In this document: positions 16,506-26,035 of the stretch, in pieces
How positions within the stretch are numbered: the stretch's first letter is position 1
Layout of the letters: every line of letters starts with the position of its first letter
Assembly: GCF_011751075.1 (NCBI RefSeq)
Contig: NZ_JAALLN010000001.1
Location: 967,113-1,031,112 of the forward strand
Length of the DNA stretch: 64,000 nucleotides
Direction of reading: 5' to 3'
DNA from: Flavobacterium poyangense
Lineage (GTDB): Bacteria > Bacteroidota > Bacteroidia > Flavobacteriales > Flavobacteriaceae
Program-made: the position numbers and the translations under genes
The notes under the pieces: generated by a model
The model's input: only the letters and a program-made list of their open reading frames with translations
Databases searched by the model: none
Told to the model about the DNA's origin: nothing

Positions 16506-17798
16506 TTATTTCTTAGCTGTATCCGCTTTTTTAAGCTTCACTTTATCGCCTGAATTTAATTCTTTAGAAACCGTCGTATAAGGTCCTGTAATGACTACAT
16601 CTCCCGGTTTCAAACCTGTAATCACTTCGATATTCGTATCGTCCTGAATACCTGTTTTGATGATTCTGATCTTCGCTTTATTTCCCGATTTCACAAAAAC
16701 ACATTCGTATTTCTTATCGCTTTTGGGAGCTGCTTTTTTATCTGCGTTCGGGTCTTCTACTGTAAAATCCTTTACGGCAGCGGTATCCGATTTTACAACA
16801 ACGGAACTAATTGGTACTGCCAAAACATTGTTTTTAGTTTGCGTACTAATGTCTACCGTAGCCGTCATCCCCGGTCTGAAAGGAGAATAGGAAGCAGGTT
16901 TACCTTCTAATAAATCCTGATACGATTCTTTTAAAATGCGGACTTTAACTTTAAAATTAGTCACCTGATCTGCCGTCAAAGCGGTGCTTGCCGAATTAGA
17001 AATACTGGTTACAACACCTCTGAACTTCTTTTTCAGATAAGCGTCAACTTCAACATTGGCTTCATCACCAATTTTTATCTTTACAATATCATTTTCATTT
17101 ACGTCAACTTCAACCTCCATATTGTTCAGGTTGGCCACTCTTAAAAGCTCTGTTCCTGCCATTTGCTGCGTTCCCAAAACACGTTCGCCCAATTCTACAT
17201 TCAAAACAGAAATAGTTCCATCTGCAGGAGCATAAATAGTAGTACGTCCCAAATTATCTCTTGCTTCGGTTACAGAAGCCGAAGCGCCCTGAACGGCATA
17301 ATAGGCATTTTGTTTTGTTGCTTTAGCTACTTCAAAAGAGGCCACTGCTTTGTCCCAATCTGATTTTGAGATTACGCCTTTGTCATACAAGGTTTTGTTT
17401 CTCTCGTAATTTGCCTTAGCTTCTTTAAAACTGGCATCAGACTGTGTCAAACCCGCTTTAGATCCTGCTAAATTAGCCATAGAGCGATCCAATCCGGAAG
17501 TATATAAATCCGGATTTATTTTTACCAGCAAATCTCCTTTTTTGACAACTTGCCCTTCTTTTACATTCAGCGCGATGATCTCACCTGACACCATTGAAGC
17601 AATTTTTACTTCGATCTCAGGTTGAATTTTACCCGTTGCCGAAACCGTTTCAACAATCGTTGAAGCTGTTACTTTTGAAATCTCGACCTCTTTTCCCTCA
17701 TCCTTATTTCCTATTACCCCTGATTTCGAAAGAACAACCAAGGCGACAATAACCACTATTGCGCCACCGACTAAGAAATAAACTGTTTTTTTTGACAT
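16506..17798 (-). CDS. Efflux periplasmic adaptor (HlyD/MacA-like), second copy in operon
   Basis: 430 aa membrane-fusion protein: N-terminal membrane helix residues 5-24, lipoyl half-motifs (ATGKIQPEIEVKIASMVSGE, VKEGQVVKKGDLLVKINPDL), a coiled-coil hairpin with ANYERNKTLYDKGVISKSDWDKA, the second lipoyl half (TIYAPADGTISVLNVELGERV) and a beta-barrel with FRPGMTATVDI. Connects inner-membrane permease to TolC. The C-terminal region has a charged insert (ADKKAAPKSDKKYE). It follows TolC by 6 bp, while another adaptor precedes TolC, so this exporter locus has two adaptors. Confidence 0.92.
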   Translation of the reverse strand: MSKKTVYFLVGGAIVVIVALVVLSKSGVIGNKDEGKEVEISKVTASTIVETVSATGKIQPEIEVKIASMVSGEIIALNVKEGQVVKKGDLLVKINPDLYTSGLDRSMANLAGSKAGLTQSDASFKEAKANYERNKTLYDKGVISKSDWDKAVASFEVAKATKQNAYYAVQGASASVTEARDNLGRTTIYAPADGTISVLNVELGERVLGTQQMAGTELLRVANLNNMEVEVDVNENDIVKIKIGDEANVEVDAYLKKKFRGVVTSISNSASTALTADQVTNFKVKVRILKESYQDLLEGKPASYSPFRPGMTATVDISTQTKNNVLAVPISSVVVKSDTAAVKDFTVEDPNADKKAAPKSDKKYECVFVKSGNKAKIRIIKTGIQDDTNIEVITGLKPGDVVITGPYTTVSKELNSGDKVKLKKADTAKK

Positions 17799-17804
17799 AC
17801 TAAA

Positions 17805-19190
17805 TTATTTTGTGCTAATTGGAACAATTGGAATTCCGAAGTAAAATTCAAGTATTTTTATTTTAAACATGTAATCGTATTTAGTTCTGATCACATCCGA
17901 TTGAGCATTGGTCAGCAAAGTCTGCGACTGTGTAAAATCAAATGAATTCATCAAACCTACATCGTACTTTTCTTTTGCATAATTATAAGCCTGCTGTCTC
18001 GCTTCTAAAGTCACAGTAGATGATTCGTACGTATTTAAAGCACCTTTTGCATCTGTAAAAGCAGTGTAAACATTACGTTGCAAATCTAAACTTTTTTGCT
18101 CTAAATCTATTCTTGATTTTTCTAAACTTACTTTATTACGCTCTACATTATTTCTGGTGGAAAACCCGTTAAAAATCGGGACTTCTAATCGAAAGCCAAA
18201 ATTATGACCTTTATTATTACTAAATTGATCAAGGACCGGAAGTGCATTACCATAGATAACATTTCCATCAGCATCCTTACCTATTGGAATTTCACTATAA
18301 CTCGCACTAGTACTAAACGAATAAATCCCTCTAAGCGTTGGCTGATACGCTCCTCTTGCAATAGCAACATTCTTCTCCGCTATTTCAAGATTGGTCTGCG
18401 CTAATTTTAACTCTGTTCTGATCTCTTTGGCTTTGTTATAAATATCAATAGGCTTTTGTGCCATAATGTTATTTTCATCTTTAGCATTCGTATCATCAAT
18501 CACATCAAAATCTGCAAATTCTTTAAGCTGCAAAAGTTGCGCTAAACTTAATTTAGAAATCAATAAACTGTTTTCGGCGATAATAATATTTTGTTTGTCC
18601 GTAGCTACGGTAGCCTTTAAATCAAACAAATCACCACGCGGTATTGTCCCAGCATTTACCATTTCTTCAGAGCGCGCAAGTCGTTTTTCATCTATAGACA
18701 ACTGCTCAGTTTTTACTTTTAGATTTTCTTTATTAAAAAGAATCTGCAAAAAAGCATTGGCCACATTCAGACTAATATCTTCCTGCATTTTAAGCAACTG
18801 ATACTTTGACGCAATAATAGAAAGATTAGCTCTTCTGAGTGTATTTTGATTTTGTAATCCTTTGTAAATATCTACTCCGGCACTCACCCCAAGGGATGAA
18901 TATTGTGTAGTTGACGTTTGTGCAATGTTGGTAACAGGGTTTACGTTCAAACCAATGTTCCAGGAGTGTGAGGCAGACCCACTCACAGAAGGCAGATAAT
19001 TACCTATTGCCCCTCTTTTATCAATCGCAGCCGTCTTTGTATCTAAGTCTGATAATTTTATCGTGATATTATTATCTAATGCATAACGCACACATTCTTC
19101 TAAAGTCCATTTTTTTGCTTGTGCCTGGCCTGATAATCCAAAACCTAAAAGCATAGTAAAAACAAGCGTATTATATTTATTTATTTTCAT
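17805..19190 (-). CDS. TolC-family outer-membrane efflux channel
   Basis: 461 aa from ATG 19190 (MKINKYNTLVFTMLLGFGLS signal peptide, cleaved near AQA). It begins WTLEECVRYALDNNITIKLSD, the standard start of an outer membrane efflux protein, and has the two repeats of helical-barrel sequence (for example AIDIAEKNVAIARGAYQPTL-like and LQRNVYTAFTDAKGALNTY). Provides the outer-membrane exit duct for the exporter. Located between two adaptor genes. Confidence 0.94.
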   Translation of the reverse strand: MKINKYNTLVFTMLLGFGLSGQAQAKKWTLEECVRYALDNNITIKLSDLDTKTAAIDKRGAIGNYLPSVSGSASHSWNIGLNVNPVTNIAQTSTTQYSSLGVSAGVDIYKGLQNQNTLRRANLSIIASKYQLLKMQEDISLNVANAFLQILFNKENLKVKTEQLSIDEKRLARSEEMVNAGTIPRGDLFDLKATVATDKQNIIIAENSLLISKLSLAQLLQLKEFADFDVIDDTNAKDENNIMAQKPIDIYNKAKEIRTELKLAQTNLEIAEKNVAIARGAYQPTLRGIYSFSTSASYSEIPIGKDADGNVIYGNALPVLDQFSNNKGHNFGFRLEVPIFNGFSTRNNVERNKVSLEKSRIDLEQKSLDLQRNVYTAFTDAKGALNTYESSTVTLEARQQAYNYAKEKYDVGLMNSFDFTQSQTLLTNAQSDVIRTKYDYMFKIKILEFYFGIPIVPISTK

Positions 19191-19268
19191 ATATTTTGAA
19201 TGATAGTATAGTACCAATACTACACAAATTTAACTTATTTTAAAACCAAAAAACCTACAAATTTCAAA

Positions 19269-20384
19269 TTATTTCTTCTCTTCTTCTGTTACCAAACCTT
19301 GATTCCAGATTTTGATCTTATCCGTATTTTTGATACCGCTTTTAATTTGAACATAAATTCCGTCACTTACTCCCAAAACTAAATCTCTTCTTTGAAATTT
19401 CTGAGGAGATGTTTCAATTTCTACGTAAGGTTTTTGTGTTTTTTTGTCAAATTGAACTAATGATTCTTTAATAGCAAGCACTTTATCTGCTTTTTCCAGA
19501 ATAATGGAAGCATTTGCGCTCAAACCGGCTCTAATAAAAGTTTTCTCTTTATTGGGCAATGAAGCTTTAATTTCAAACTGAATTGCTCCGTTCTCCGTTA
19601 CTCCTTTTGGGGCTATATCGGTTAAAAAAGCATCAAATTTTTTGTTTTCAATTGCTCCGACTGTGATTTCGATCGCCATTTTTTCTTTTATTTTCCCTAC
19701 TTCAGATTCATCTATTTTTCCAATAAAAATCATCCTTCCTACATCTGCAACACTTGCAATGGTAGTTCCTTCATTAAAGTTATTGCTTTCAATAACCTGA
19801 TTCCCCACTTTCACAGGAACAGCCAGAACCATTCCGTTTACCGTAGAACGAATTAAAGTATTTGCATAATTTCCTAATGAAGTAGTTGTACCTGTTTTTA
19901 CAATATCTAAACTTTGTTTGGCTGCCAGATAATTTTGTTTGGCCTGTGTGTAAGCCAATTGTGCAGCATCAAAATCGTTTGCCGAAATAACATCTTTATC
20001 GTACAATGTTTTTTGTCTTTTAAAGATTTTCTCCTGATTGTCTAAAGCAATTTTGGCTGTTTGTACCTGATTTTGTGTACTGCTTACATTAGATACATTG
20101 GCTACAACCCTGATTTTTGCAATCATATCACCGGCCTTGATTTTCTCTCCGGCTTTGATATACACTTCCTCGATAATACCCGAAATGTTTGGCTTGATTA
20201 GAACCTCTTCATCCGGCTGGATATTACCTGTCGCTATGGTATTTTTTACAATCGTTTTAATTTCTGCTTTCTCAGTTTTGAAGACGATAGGGGACTCTTG
20301 ATTTTTAGCGTACAAATAATATAATGCGCCAAAGAAAACTACAGCAATAAAAATTAAAATGGTTACCGTTACTCCTTTTTTCAT
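19269..20384 (-). CDS. Efflux periplasmic adaptor (HlyD/MacA-like)
   Basis: 371 aa: membrane anchor residues 5-26, TGNIQPDEEVLIKPNISGII (first lipoyl half), VYIKAGEKIKAGDMIAKIR, a coiled-coil hairpin with KRQKTLYDKDVISANDFDAA, and second lipoyl half STVNGMVLAVPVKVGNQVIE. Shares architecture with the adaptor at 16506 but is shorter. Lies 41 bp after the downstream permease gene, in the order permease-adaptor-TolC typical of MacAB-TolC-like exporters. Confidence 0.93.
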   Translation of the reverse strand: MKKGVTVTILIFIAVVFFGALYYLYAKNQESPIVFKTEKAEIKTIVKNTIATGNIQPDEEVLIKPNISGIIEEVYIKAGEKIKAGDMIAKIRVVANVSNVSSTQNQVQTAKIALDNQEKIFKRQKTLYDKDVISANDFDAAQLAYTQAKQNYLAAKQSLDIVKTGTTTSLGNYANTLIRSTVNGMVLAVPVKVGNQVIESNNFNEGTTIASVADVGRMIFIGKIDESEVGKIKEKMAIEITVGAIENKKFDAFLTDIAPKGVTENGAIQFEIKASLPNKEKTFIRAGLSANASIILEKADKVLAIKESLVQFDKKTQKPYVEIETSPQKFQRRDLVLGVSDGIYVQIKSGIKNTDKIKIWNQGLVTEEEKK

Positions 20385-20425
20385 TTTGTTTTTGGTTTAA
20401 TCGATTATTTTTTTTGATTGATAAT

Positions 20426-21691
20426 TTATTCTGTTCGCAAAGCATCTACAGGCTTCACATTTATTGCAGTCTGAGCCGGAATAAATCCCGCCAGCAAACC
20501 TGATCCTACTAATATTAACAGCGCCACAAACACTACTCTTAAATCTACACTTGGACTGGCAAACATCGTATCACTATCCGGTGGCAGCGAATCTAAAATC
20601 AGGTTCAGGATCGCTATAATTCCAGTTGCCACTGCAATTCCCAGCATCCCTGAAATGATCGTTAAAAAGATAGACTCTGATAAAATTTGCCCCCTAATAG
20701 CTGCAGGTGTTGCCCCCAATGCTCTTCGGATTCCTATTTCTTTTGTGCGTTCTTTTACTACGATAAGCATAATATTAGAAATACCAATTACTCCCGATAT
20801 CAGAACTAAAGTTCCAACAAAATACGCAATGATCTTTAGAATATCAAACAAACTTTGAACCTTATTAAACTGCTCATACAGGTCAAAGTTCCCCACTGCT
20901 CTATCGTCTGCAGGGTTTACGGAATGTAGTGATTTGATCAATTCTAAAATCTTTGGTTTTAAAGAGGTAATAGACACTTCGTCTTTTGCTGTAAGCGCCA
21001 TCCAGCCTACCTTATCTCCAAAATTAAAAGCCAGCTGAAAAGTCGTAAACGGAACAAAGATATTTTTCTGCTCCTGTTCTGCATTTCCGCCTTGTTGCTT
21101 CGATTTATAAACGCCAATTACCATAAAATTAATTCCGTTTATTTTCACGTAACTGCCAATAGCCTCTTCTTCTTTTCCGTAAAGCTCCGAGATTACTCCT
21201 TTACCAATAACCGCCACTTTTCTTCTCTCGGTAATATCCTGTTGATTTACAAAACGTCCTTTTATAATATCCATTGGCTGTTGTTTGATCAACTCAGGAT
21301 AATCGCCATAAACCGTAAAAGAGGAAGTCTTGGTACCGCGAACCACATTATTTGTACCGTTAAAATCACCCAACTGATTTCGTGGTGAAACATATAATAA
21401 ATCCGGAAATGCCTGTTTTAAAGCCATAACGTCGCTGTTTCTAAAATCATAACGACGTGTTTTAGGTAACCCTTTATAGGCCTTTGAGGTGGTCTGACTC
21501 CACATAAACATGGTATTGGTCGCAATTCCGTCAAAACCTTTTTTAATACCGTTTTCTAAACCATTTCCTGCCGCAAGCAGTATTACAAGAATAAAAATTC
21601 CCCAAAACACACCAAATGCCGTAAGCACCGTCCTGAAGACATTGGCTGTTAAGGCCTGTAAAATCTCGTCCCAATTATCTTTTTTAAACAT
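20426..21691 (-). CDS. MacB/FtsX-like ABC transporter permease
   Basis: 421 aa. Topology: one N-terminal helix (FRTVLTAFGVFWGIFILVIL, residues 19-38), a MacB periplasmic core domain (about 60-250), and three C-terminal helices in an FtsX domain containing VKERTKEIGIRRALGATPAAI, the coupling-helix motif. C-terminal IKP-like ending INVKPVDALRTE is typical. Lacks a fused ATPase, unlike E. coli MacB; the ATPase is the separate gene at 22931. Adjacent to its paralogue at 21694 with 2 bp between. Confidence 0.94.
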   Translation of the reverse strand: MFKKDNWDEILQALTANVFRTVLTAFGVFWGIFILVILLAAGNGLENGIKKGFDGIATNTMFMWSQTTSKAYKGLPKTRRYDFRNSDVMALKQAFPDLLYVSPRNQLGDFNGTNNVVRGTKTSSFTVYGDYPELIKQQPMDIIKGRFVNQQDITERRKVAVIGKGVISELYGKEEEAIGSYVKINGINFMVIGVYKSKQQGGNAEQEQKNIFVPFTTFQLAFNFGDKVGWMALTAKDEVSITSLKPKILELIKSLHSVNPADDRAVGNFDLYEQFNKVQSLFDILKIIAYFVGTLVLISGVIGISNIMLIVVKERTKEIGIRRALGATPAAIRGQILSESIFLTIISGMLGIAVATGIIAILNLILDSLPPDSDTMFASPSVDLRVVFVALLILVGSGLLAGFIPAQTAINVKPVDALRTE

Positions 21692-21693
21692 AA

Positions 21694-22938
21694 TTATTCG
21701 TCTCTAAGTGCTACAATAGGTTTAATTTTGGCGGCTCTGTACGCCGGAAAAAAACCGGCCATTGCTCCCGCAAATACAAGTAAAACCAAGGTGGTCAGTG
21801 CCACCGTAAAATCAACTTCAGGATTTTGAAAATATTCGCTTTGCACCATTGGCCCAACAAATTCCAATAATAACAAACTTGCCAGCAGGCCAACAAAACC
21901 GGCTATTGTAGTAATAAAAATAGATTCATGAAGGATCATCGAAATAATAGAAAACGGTGACGCGCCTAGTGCTTTTCTGATCCCTATTTCTTTTGTTCTC
22001 TCTTTTACAATAATCAGCATAATATTACTTACACCTACCACTCCGGCTACAATTGTACATATCCCTACCCACCAGAAGAACAATCTGATGTACAGATTTA
22101 AGTCATAAAACTGCTTGGCGTCTTTTACCGAGTTGTAAACACCAACACCTCCGTCATCATCAGGGGCTACTACATTTTTACTTTTCAATAAATCTTTTAA
22201 ATCCTTTGTGAATTTTTCTGATTGCGCTAAAGCTTCATCGTAATCTTTTGTTTTGTTTAAAGTAAAAAACAAATTGCTTATTTTATCTCCGGCTCCAAAG
22301 GCTCTTTGTACTGTAGTTTTAGGCAAATAAACTCTGGTTTCTTCTCGTTCTCCTCCCGGATCTGTAAATACTCCGATTACTTTAAAATTAATTTTATTAA
22401 CCTGTATTTGTTCTCCAAGGGCTTCTTTGTCTTTAAACAAATCGGTTTTTAATTTCATTCCTATAACCGCAACCTTCTCATTGTTAGCCAGGTCTTTACT
22501 GTTTACATACCTGCCTTCTACAACGGTTAGGTTTTCTATTATCGAATAATCAGGATCTACTCCACGATATTGATAACTTCCTGACTCTTTTCCGTATGAA
22601 ATGGTAGCGCCCCAAACATTATAAGTAGAGGCTCTACTATCTAATTTATCCTCAAATTTCTGAACAGATTGTGAATAATCGCTATTTCTAAACTGAATTT
22701 GTCTTCCGGGATTTAATCCTTTATACTCTTTTGTTGTAGTTCCTGACCAAACTTCAATAATCCCCGCAGCGTCACGCTCAAACTGTTTTTCAATTCCATT
22801 CTGAAGTCCTTTTCCGGCACCAAGTAAAATCACTAAAATAAAAATTCCTGAGGCTACAGAAACTCCTGTTAGAAAAGTTCTTAACTTGTTTTTGGAAATG
22901 GCGTCAAATATTTCGTGCCAACGTTCAATATTAAACAT
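21694..22938 (-). CDS. MacB/FtsX-like ABC transporter permease
   Basis: 414 aa paralogue of the next gene with the same layout: N-terminal helix in LRTFLTGVSVASGIFILVIL, periplasmic core, FtsX domain with VKERTKEIGIRKALGASPFS, ending RAAKIKPIVALRDE. The two permeases probably form a heterodimer with the separate ATPase. It overlaps the ATPase gene by 8 bp (22931-22938), which suggests translational coupling. Confidence 0.94.
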   Translation of the reverse strand: MFNIERWHEIFDAISKNKLRTFLTGVSVASGIFILVILLGAGKGLQNGIEKQFERDAAGIIEVWSGTTTKEYKGLNPGRQIQFRNSDYSQSVQKFEDKLDSRASTYNVWGATISYGKESGSYQYRGVDPDYSIIENLTVVEGRYVNSKDLANNEKVAVIGMKLKTDLFKDKEALGEQIQVNKINFKVIGVFTDPGGEREETRVYLPKTTVQRAFGAGDKISNLFFTLNKTKDYDEALAQSEKFTKDLKDLLKSKNVVAPDDDGGVGVYNSVKDAKQFYDLNLYIRLFFWWVGICTIVAGVVGVSNIMLIIVKERTKEIGIRKALGASPFSIISMILHESIFITTIAGFVGLLASLLLLEFVGPMVQSEYFQNPEVDFTVALTTLVLLVFAGAMAGFFPAYRAAKIKPIVALRDE

Positions 22939-23632
22939 AAGATGTAGCTCTAACTTGTTCTACCATTTTATCATCGATAATTAATCCGTCTTTCAGGACT
23001 ACATTTCTTTTGCACATGGCGGCAATGTCCGGCTCATGGGTTACAATCAGGATCGTTTTACCCTCATCGTTAATTCCCTGAATAAGTTCCATTACTTCAT
23101 ACGAAGTTTTGGTATCTAAAGCTCCTGTTGGCTCATCTGCCAGCAAAACTTTAGGGTTTGAGGCTAACGCTCTTGCAATAGCTACACGTTGTTTTTGTCC
23201 TCCTGAAAGTTCATTTGGCAAGTGATGCGAATGCGATCCTAAACCCACTTTCTCGAGATATTTCATCGCAATATCATAACGTTCTTTTCTTTTTACTCCC
23301 TGATAATACAAGGGCATAGCAACGTTATCAAGTGCCGATTTATAATTGATTAAATTGAAAGATTGAAAAACAAATCCTAAAAACTTATTTCGATATCGGG
23401 AAGCTATCGTCTCGTTCAGTTTTTTTATTGGGGTTTTATCTAAAATATAACTTCCGGAATCTGCCTCATCCAAAATTCCTAAAATGTTAAGGAGTGTAGA
23501 TTTTCCGGAGCCCGAAGACCCCATAATAGCAACCAATTCACCTTCTGCAATATTAAAATTAATTCCTTTTAACACATGCAATTCTGAACTTCCCATCTTA
23601 TAGGATTTGTGCAAATCTTTGATTTCAATCAT
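22931..23632 (-). CDS. ABC transporter ATP-binding protein (MacB/LolD type)
   Basis: 233 aa. Walker A GSSGSGKSTLLN, Q-loop FVFQSFNLI, signature LSGGQKQRVAIARAL, Walker B VLLADEPTGALD, H-loop VTHEPDIA. It groups by sequence with LolD/MacB ATPases. First gene of the seven-gene minus-strand run. The 179-bp spacer upstream is shared with the divergent DUF4403 gene; I see no clear TAnnTTTG motif on this strand there. Substrate is unknown: an antibiotic, peptide or lipoprotein are all possible for this class. Confidence 0.95.
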   Translation of the reverse strand: MIEIKDLHKSYKMGSSELHVLKGINFNIAEGELVAIMGSSGSGKSTLLNILGILDEADSGSYILDKTPIKKLNETIASRYRNKFLGFVFQSFNLINYKSALDNVAMPLYYQGVKRKERYDIAMKYLEKVGLGSHSHHLPNELSGGQKQRVAIARALASNPKVLLADEPTGALDTKTSYEVMELIQGINDEGKTILIVTHEPDIAAMCKRNVVLKDGLIIDDKMVEQVRATSYV

Positions 23633-23780
23633 GGTGGTATTGTTAAATTTTAAAACAATAATAACATTTTTATTAAGCCGATTATGATAACAAAACGTTA
23701 ATAATTATGCCTTACTATTCCAATAAGACTCCTTTTACTATCAATTGTTACACTTTTTTAAGATAATATAATTGTTTTCT

Positions 23781-23788
23781 TAATTTTG
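23781..23788 (+). promoter_or_regulatory. -7 element for the DUF4403 gene
   Basis: TAATTTTG at 23781-23788, 23 bp before the ATG at 23812. No TTG at the expected distance. Confidence 0.45.
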
Positions 23789-23811
23789 TATTATCTTAAA
23801 TAGTATTACCA

Positions 23812-25218
23812 ATGAAGTTTCTTTCAATTCTCTCTTTGTTCACAGTACTTAATGTACTTGTTGGCTGCTCCACTACTCAAAAATTAGAAACTTTAAAACC
23901 GGAGCCGGACGATGCCAGTCCTTTAGTTTATGAAAGTAATCCGTCGTTTATCAACTTACCGATTACGGTAAAACTTCGTGATATCGAAAACCAGACTAAC
24001 GCTCTTCTAAATGGGTTAATTTATGAAGACAACAATATAGAAGACGACGATATTGAAATGAAAATATGGAAACTGGCACCTATTAAAATTCAGAATGACC
24101 CGGCGAATCCGGATAAAAAAATAAAAACCATTCTGCCCCTAAAAGCGACTGTCAAATACAGAATCGGTACTAAAAAACTGGGTGTTGCACTTTATGACAT
24201 TCGTGAATTTAATCTGAATGGTGTAATCACCCTATCGAGTGAGGTTGCTTTAACCAACTGGAAGCTGAACACCAAAACAGAATTTAAATCCCTGGATTGG
24301 AACGAGAGTCCGACCATGATGGTTTTTGGAAAGAGTTTACCTATTACGTATCTAATAAATCCGGCAGTCTCTATTTTTAAATCAAAAATTGAGAAAAGCA
24401 TAGACGATGCTATCGAAAAATCTATGGATTTTAAACCAAACGTTTTGTCTGCTTTAGAAAAAATCTGTACCCCTTTTCAGATGAGTGATACTTACGAAAG
24501 CTGGTTGCGCATTGTTCCACTCGAAGCTTATGCTACAAACGCGAAACTTAAAAACGATCAGTTTTTACTGGATATGGGTATGAAATGCAATATGGAAACC
24601 ATTGTTGGCAAACAACCCGAATCAAAGTTTAGCGCCAACAAGATTGTATTGAAACCGGTTGCTAAAATTCCAAATCAAATTTCGGCTAATATTGCCGCTA
24701 TTTCGACTTATACTGATGCCTCTAAAATCATGACCAAAAATTTTGCAGGTCAGGAATTTGGAACCGGAAGCAAAAAAATCACCGTAAAAAATGTTGCCAT
24801 CTGGCATAAAAATGAAAAAATGGTAATTGCACTGGATGTTCTGGGATCTATCAACGGAACAATCTACCTGAATGGTTTTCCGCAATACAACCCACAAACC
24901 AAAGAAATCTATTTTGACAAACTGGATTACGTCCTGGACACCAAAAGTAAATTAATACGTACAGCAAGCTGGCTTGCTCAGGGATATATTCTAAGAAAAA
25001 TGGAAGAAAGTTGTCGTTATTCTATTCAACCCAATCTCGATGAAGGTAAAAAAAGCATGGCAGCTTATCTTAAAAACTACTCGCCTATGCCCGGAGTATT
25101 TGTAAATGGAAAAATGGAAGACATACAGTTTGATAAAATTCAATTAACTAATCAGGCAATTATAGCCTTTATCAAAATAAATGGCACCGTAAATGTCTCG
25201 GTTGACGGATTGAAATAA
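23812..25218 (+). CDS. DUF4403 family lipoprotein
   Basis: 468 aa. Lipoprotein signal MKFLSILSLFTVLNVLVGCS with Cys at 19. The mature part, with SFINLPITVKLRDIENQTNA and later repeated beta segments, matches DUF4403, which adopts a duplicated lipid-binding-like (TULIP/BPI-like) fold in predictions for the family; the exact role is unknown. Single gene, divergent from the ABC operon and ending at a hairpin shared with the oxidase-assembly genes that converge on it. Confidence 0.8.
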   Translation: MKFLSILSLFTVLNVLVGCSTTQKLETLKPEPDDASPLVYESNPSFINLPITVKLRDIENQTNALLNGLIYEDNNIEDDDIEMKIWKLAPIKIQNDPANPDKKIKTILPLKATVKYRIGTKKLGVALYDIREFNLNGVITLSSEVALTNWKLNTKTEFKSLDWNESPTMMVFGKSLPITYLINPAVSIFKSKIEKSIDDAIEKSMDFKPNVLSALEKICTPFQMSDTYESWLRIVPLEAYATNAKLKNDQFLLDMGMKCNMETIVGKQPESKFSANKIVLKPVAKIPNQISANIAAISTYTDASKIMTKNFAGQEFGTGSKKITVKNVAIWHKNEKMVIALDVLGSINGTIYLNGFPQYNPQTKEIYFDKLDYVLDTKSKLIRTASWLAQGYILRKMEESCRYSIQPNLDEGKKSMAAYLKNYSPMPGVFVNGKMEDIQFDKIQLTNQAIIAFIKINGTVNVSVDGLK

Positions 25219-25225
25219 AAGCAAA

Positions 25226-25255
25226 AAAAAAGCAGAATGATTATTCTGCTTTTTT
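25226..25255. terminator. Bidirectional terminator between DUF4403 gene and oxidase-assembly genes
   Basis: Arms AAAAAAGCAGAAT (25226-25238) and ATTCTGCTTTTTT (25243-25255), loop GATT; A-run and T-run on the two sides allow function on both strands. The right arm is also the last codons (KKAE-stop) of the minus-strand small CxxC gene. Confidence 0.88.
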
Positions 25256-25501
25256 CTTTTTAGATTGATACATTTTGTAAATTAGAACTCCTAATATCAC
25301 TACTAACAGATAAGGAATCACCATCAGGAAAACGATCCCGTCATTTACTGCCTCTGCTTTCTTTATATTAGAATCACCTGACAAAGCAGCACGACACATA
25401 GCGCATTGCGCATTGGCCGAAATTCCAATTAAAAAAATACAAATTCCAAAAACAAAACTTTGGAATTTGGAGTTTGATCTGTATTTATTTTTAATATACA
25501 T
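25241..25501 (-). CDS. Small membrane protein with extracytoplasmic CxxC
   Basis: 86 aa. Signal peptide-like segment (residues 15-32, FVFGICIFLIGISANAQ), immediately followed by CAMCRAAL with C33 and C36, a ~20-residue linker, a membrane helix (residues 56-77), and a Lys-rich cytoplasmic tail. Its frame overlaps the DUF420 gene by 11 bp and it ends the SCO/DUF420 unit, so a part in oxidase assembly, possibly copper or thiol handling, is inferred from position and the Cys pair. Not a family with a known function to me. Confidence 0.75.
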   Translation of the reverse strand: MYIKNKYRSNSKFQSFVFGICIFLIGISANAQCAMCRAALSGDSNIKKAEAVNDGIVFLMVIPYLLVVILGVLIYKMYQSKKKKAE

Positions 25502-26033
25502 AATATGGAGATATCATTAAGTAAACCACTACACCGGTTACTGCAACATATAACCAAAGCGGAAATGTTATTTTAGCAATCTTTTTATGTTTGTCAAAAC
25601 GTTTTGCCAAAGCTCTTACGTAGGTAATTAACACCAATGGGATAATGGCAATAGACAATAAAATATGCGTAACTAAAATAAAGAAATACACATAACGTAT
25701 TGTTCCTTCTCCACCAAATTTAGTAGAATCAGAAGTCATATGATAAGCGACATACATCACCAAAAAAGCGACAGACAATGCAATTGCAAAGGTCATTAAC
25801 CCCTTGTGCAGCTTTTGATTTCCGTTTTTAATGGCAAATACCGCCAAAACCAAAACAATCGCTGTAATACCGTTTGTTGTAGCATAAATTGGAGGCAAAA
25901 ATGAAAGCGGCTCTACATCTACACCAAAATCTTTTAACTTAACTCCAAACAAAATAGCGACTACAAGCGGAATTATAATTGAAACTGCAATAATTAATTT
26001 ATTGTATTTTTCTTCTAATGAACGTTCTTTCAT
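25491..26033 (-). CDS. DUF420 domain protein (CtaM-like, oxidase assembly)
   Basis: 180 aa, five predicted membrane helices (around residues 13-32, 46-65, 79-98, 113-135, 156-177). Contains the DUF420 pattern: conserved His in the helix ending LQKLHKGLMTF-like (QKLHKGLM) and AYHMTSD, and VTHILLSIAIIPLVL. Gram-positive CtaM relatives are needed for assembly of heme-copper oxidases, which fits the neighbourhood of SCO, cyoE and oxidase subunits. It starts 2 bp after the SCO gene. Confidence 0.88.
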   Translation of the reverse strand: MKERSLEEKYNKLIIAVSIIIPLVVAILFGVKLKDFGVDVEPLSFLPPIYATTNGITAIVLVLAVFAIKNGNQKLHKGLMTFAIALSVAFLVMYVAYHMTSDSTKFGGEGTIRYVYFFILVTHILLSIAIIPLVLITYVRALAKRFDKHKKIAKITFPLWLYVAVTGVVVYLMISPYYVY

Positions 26034-26035
26034 TT

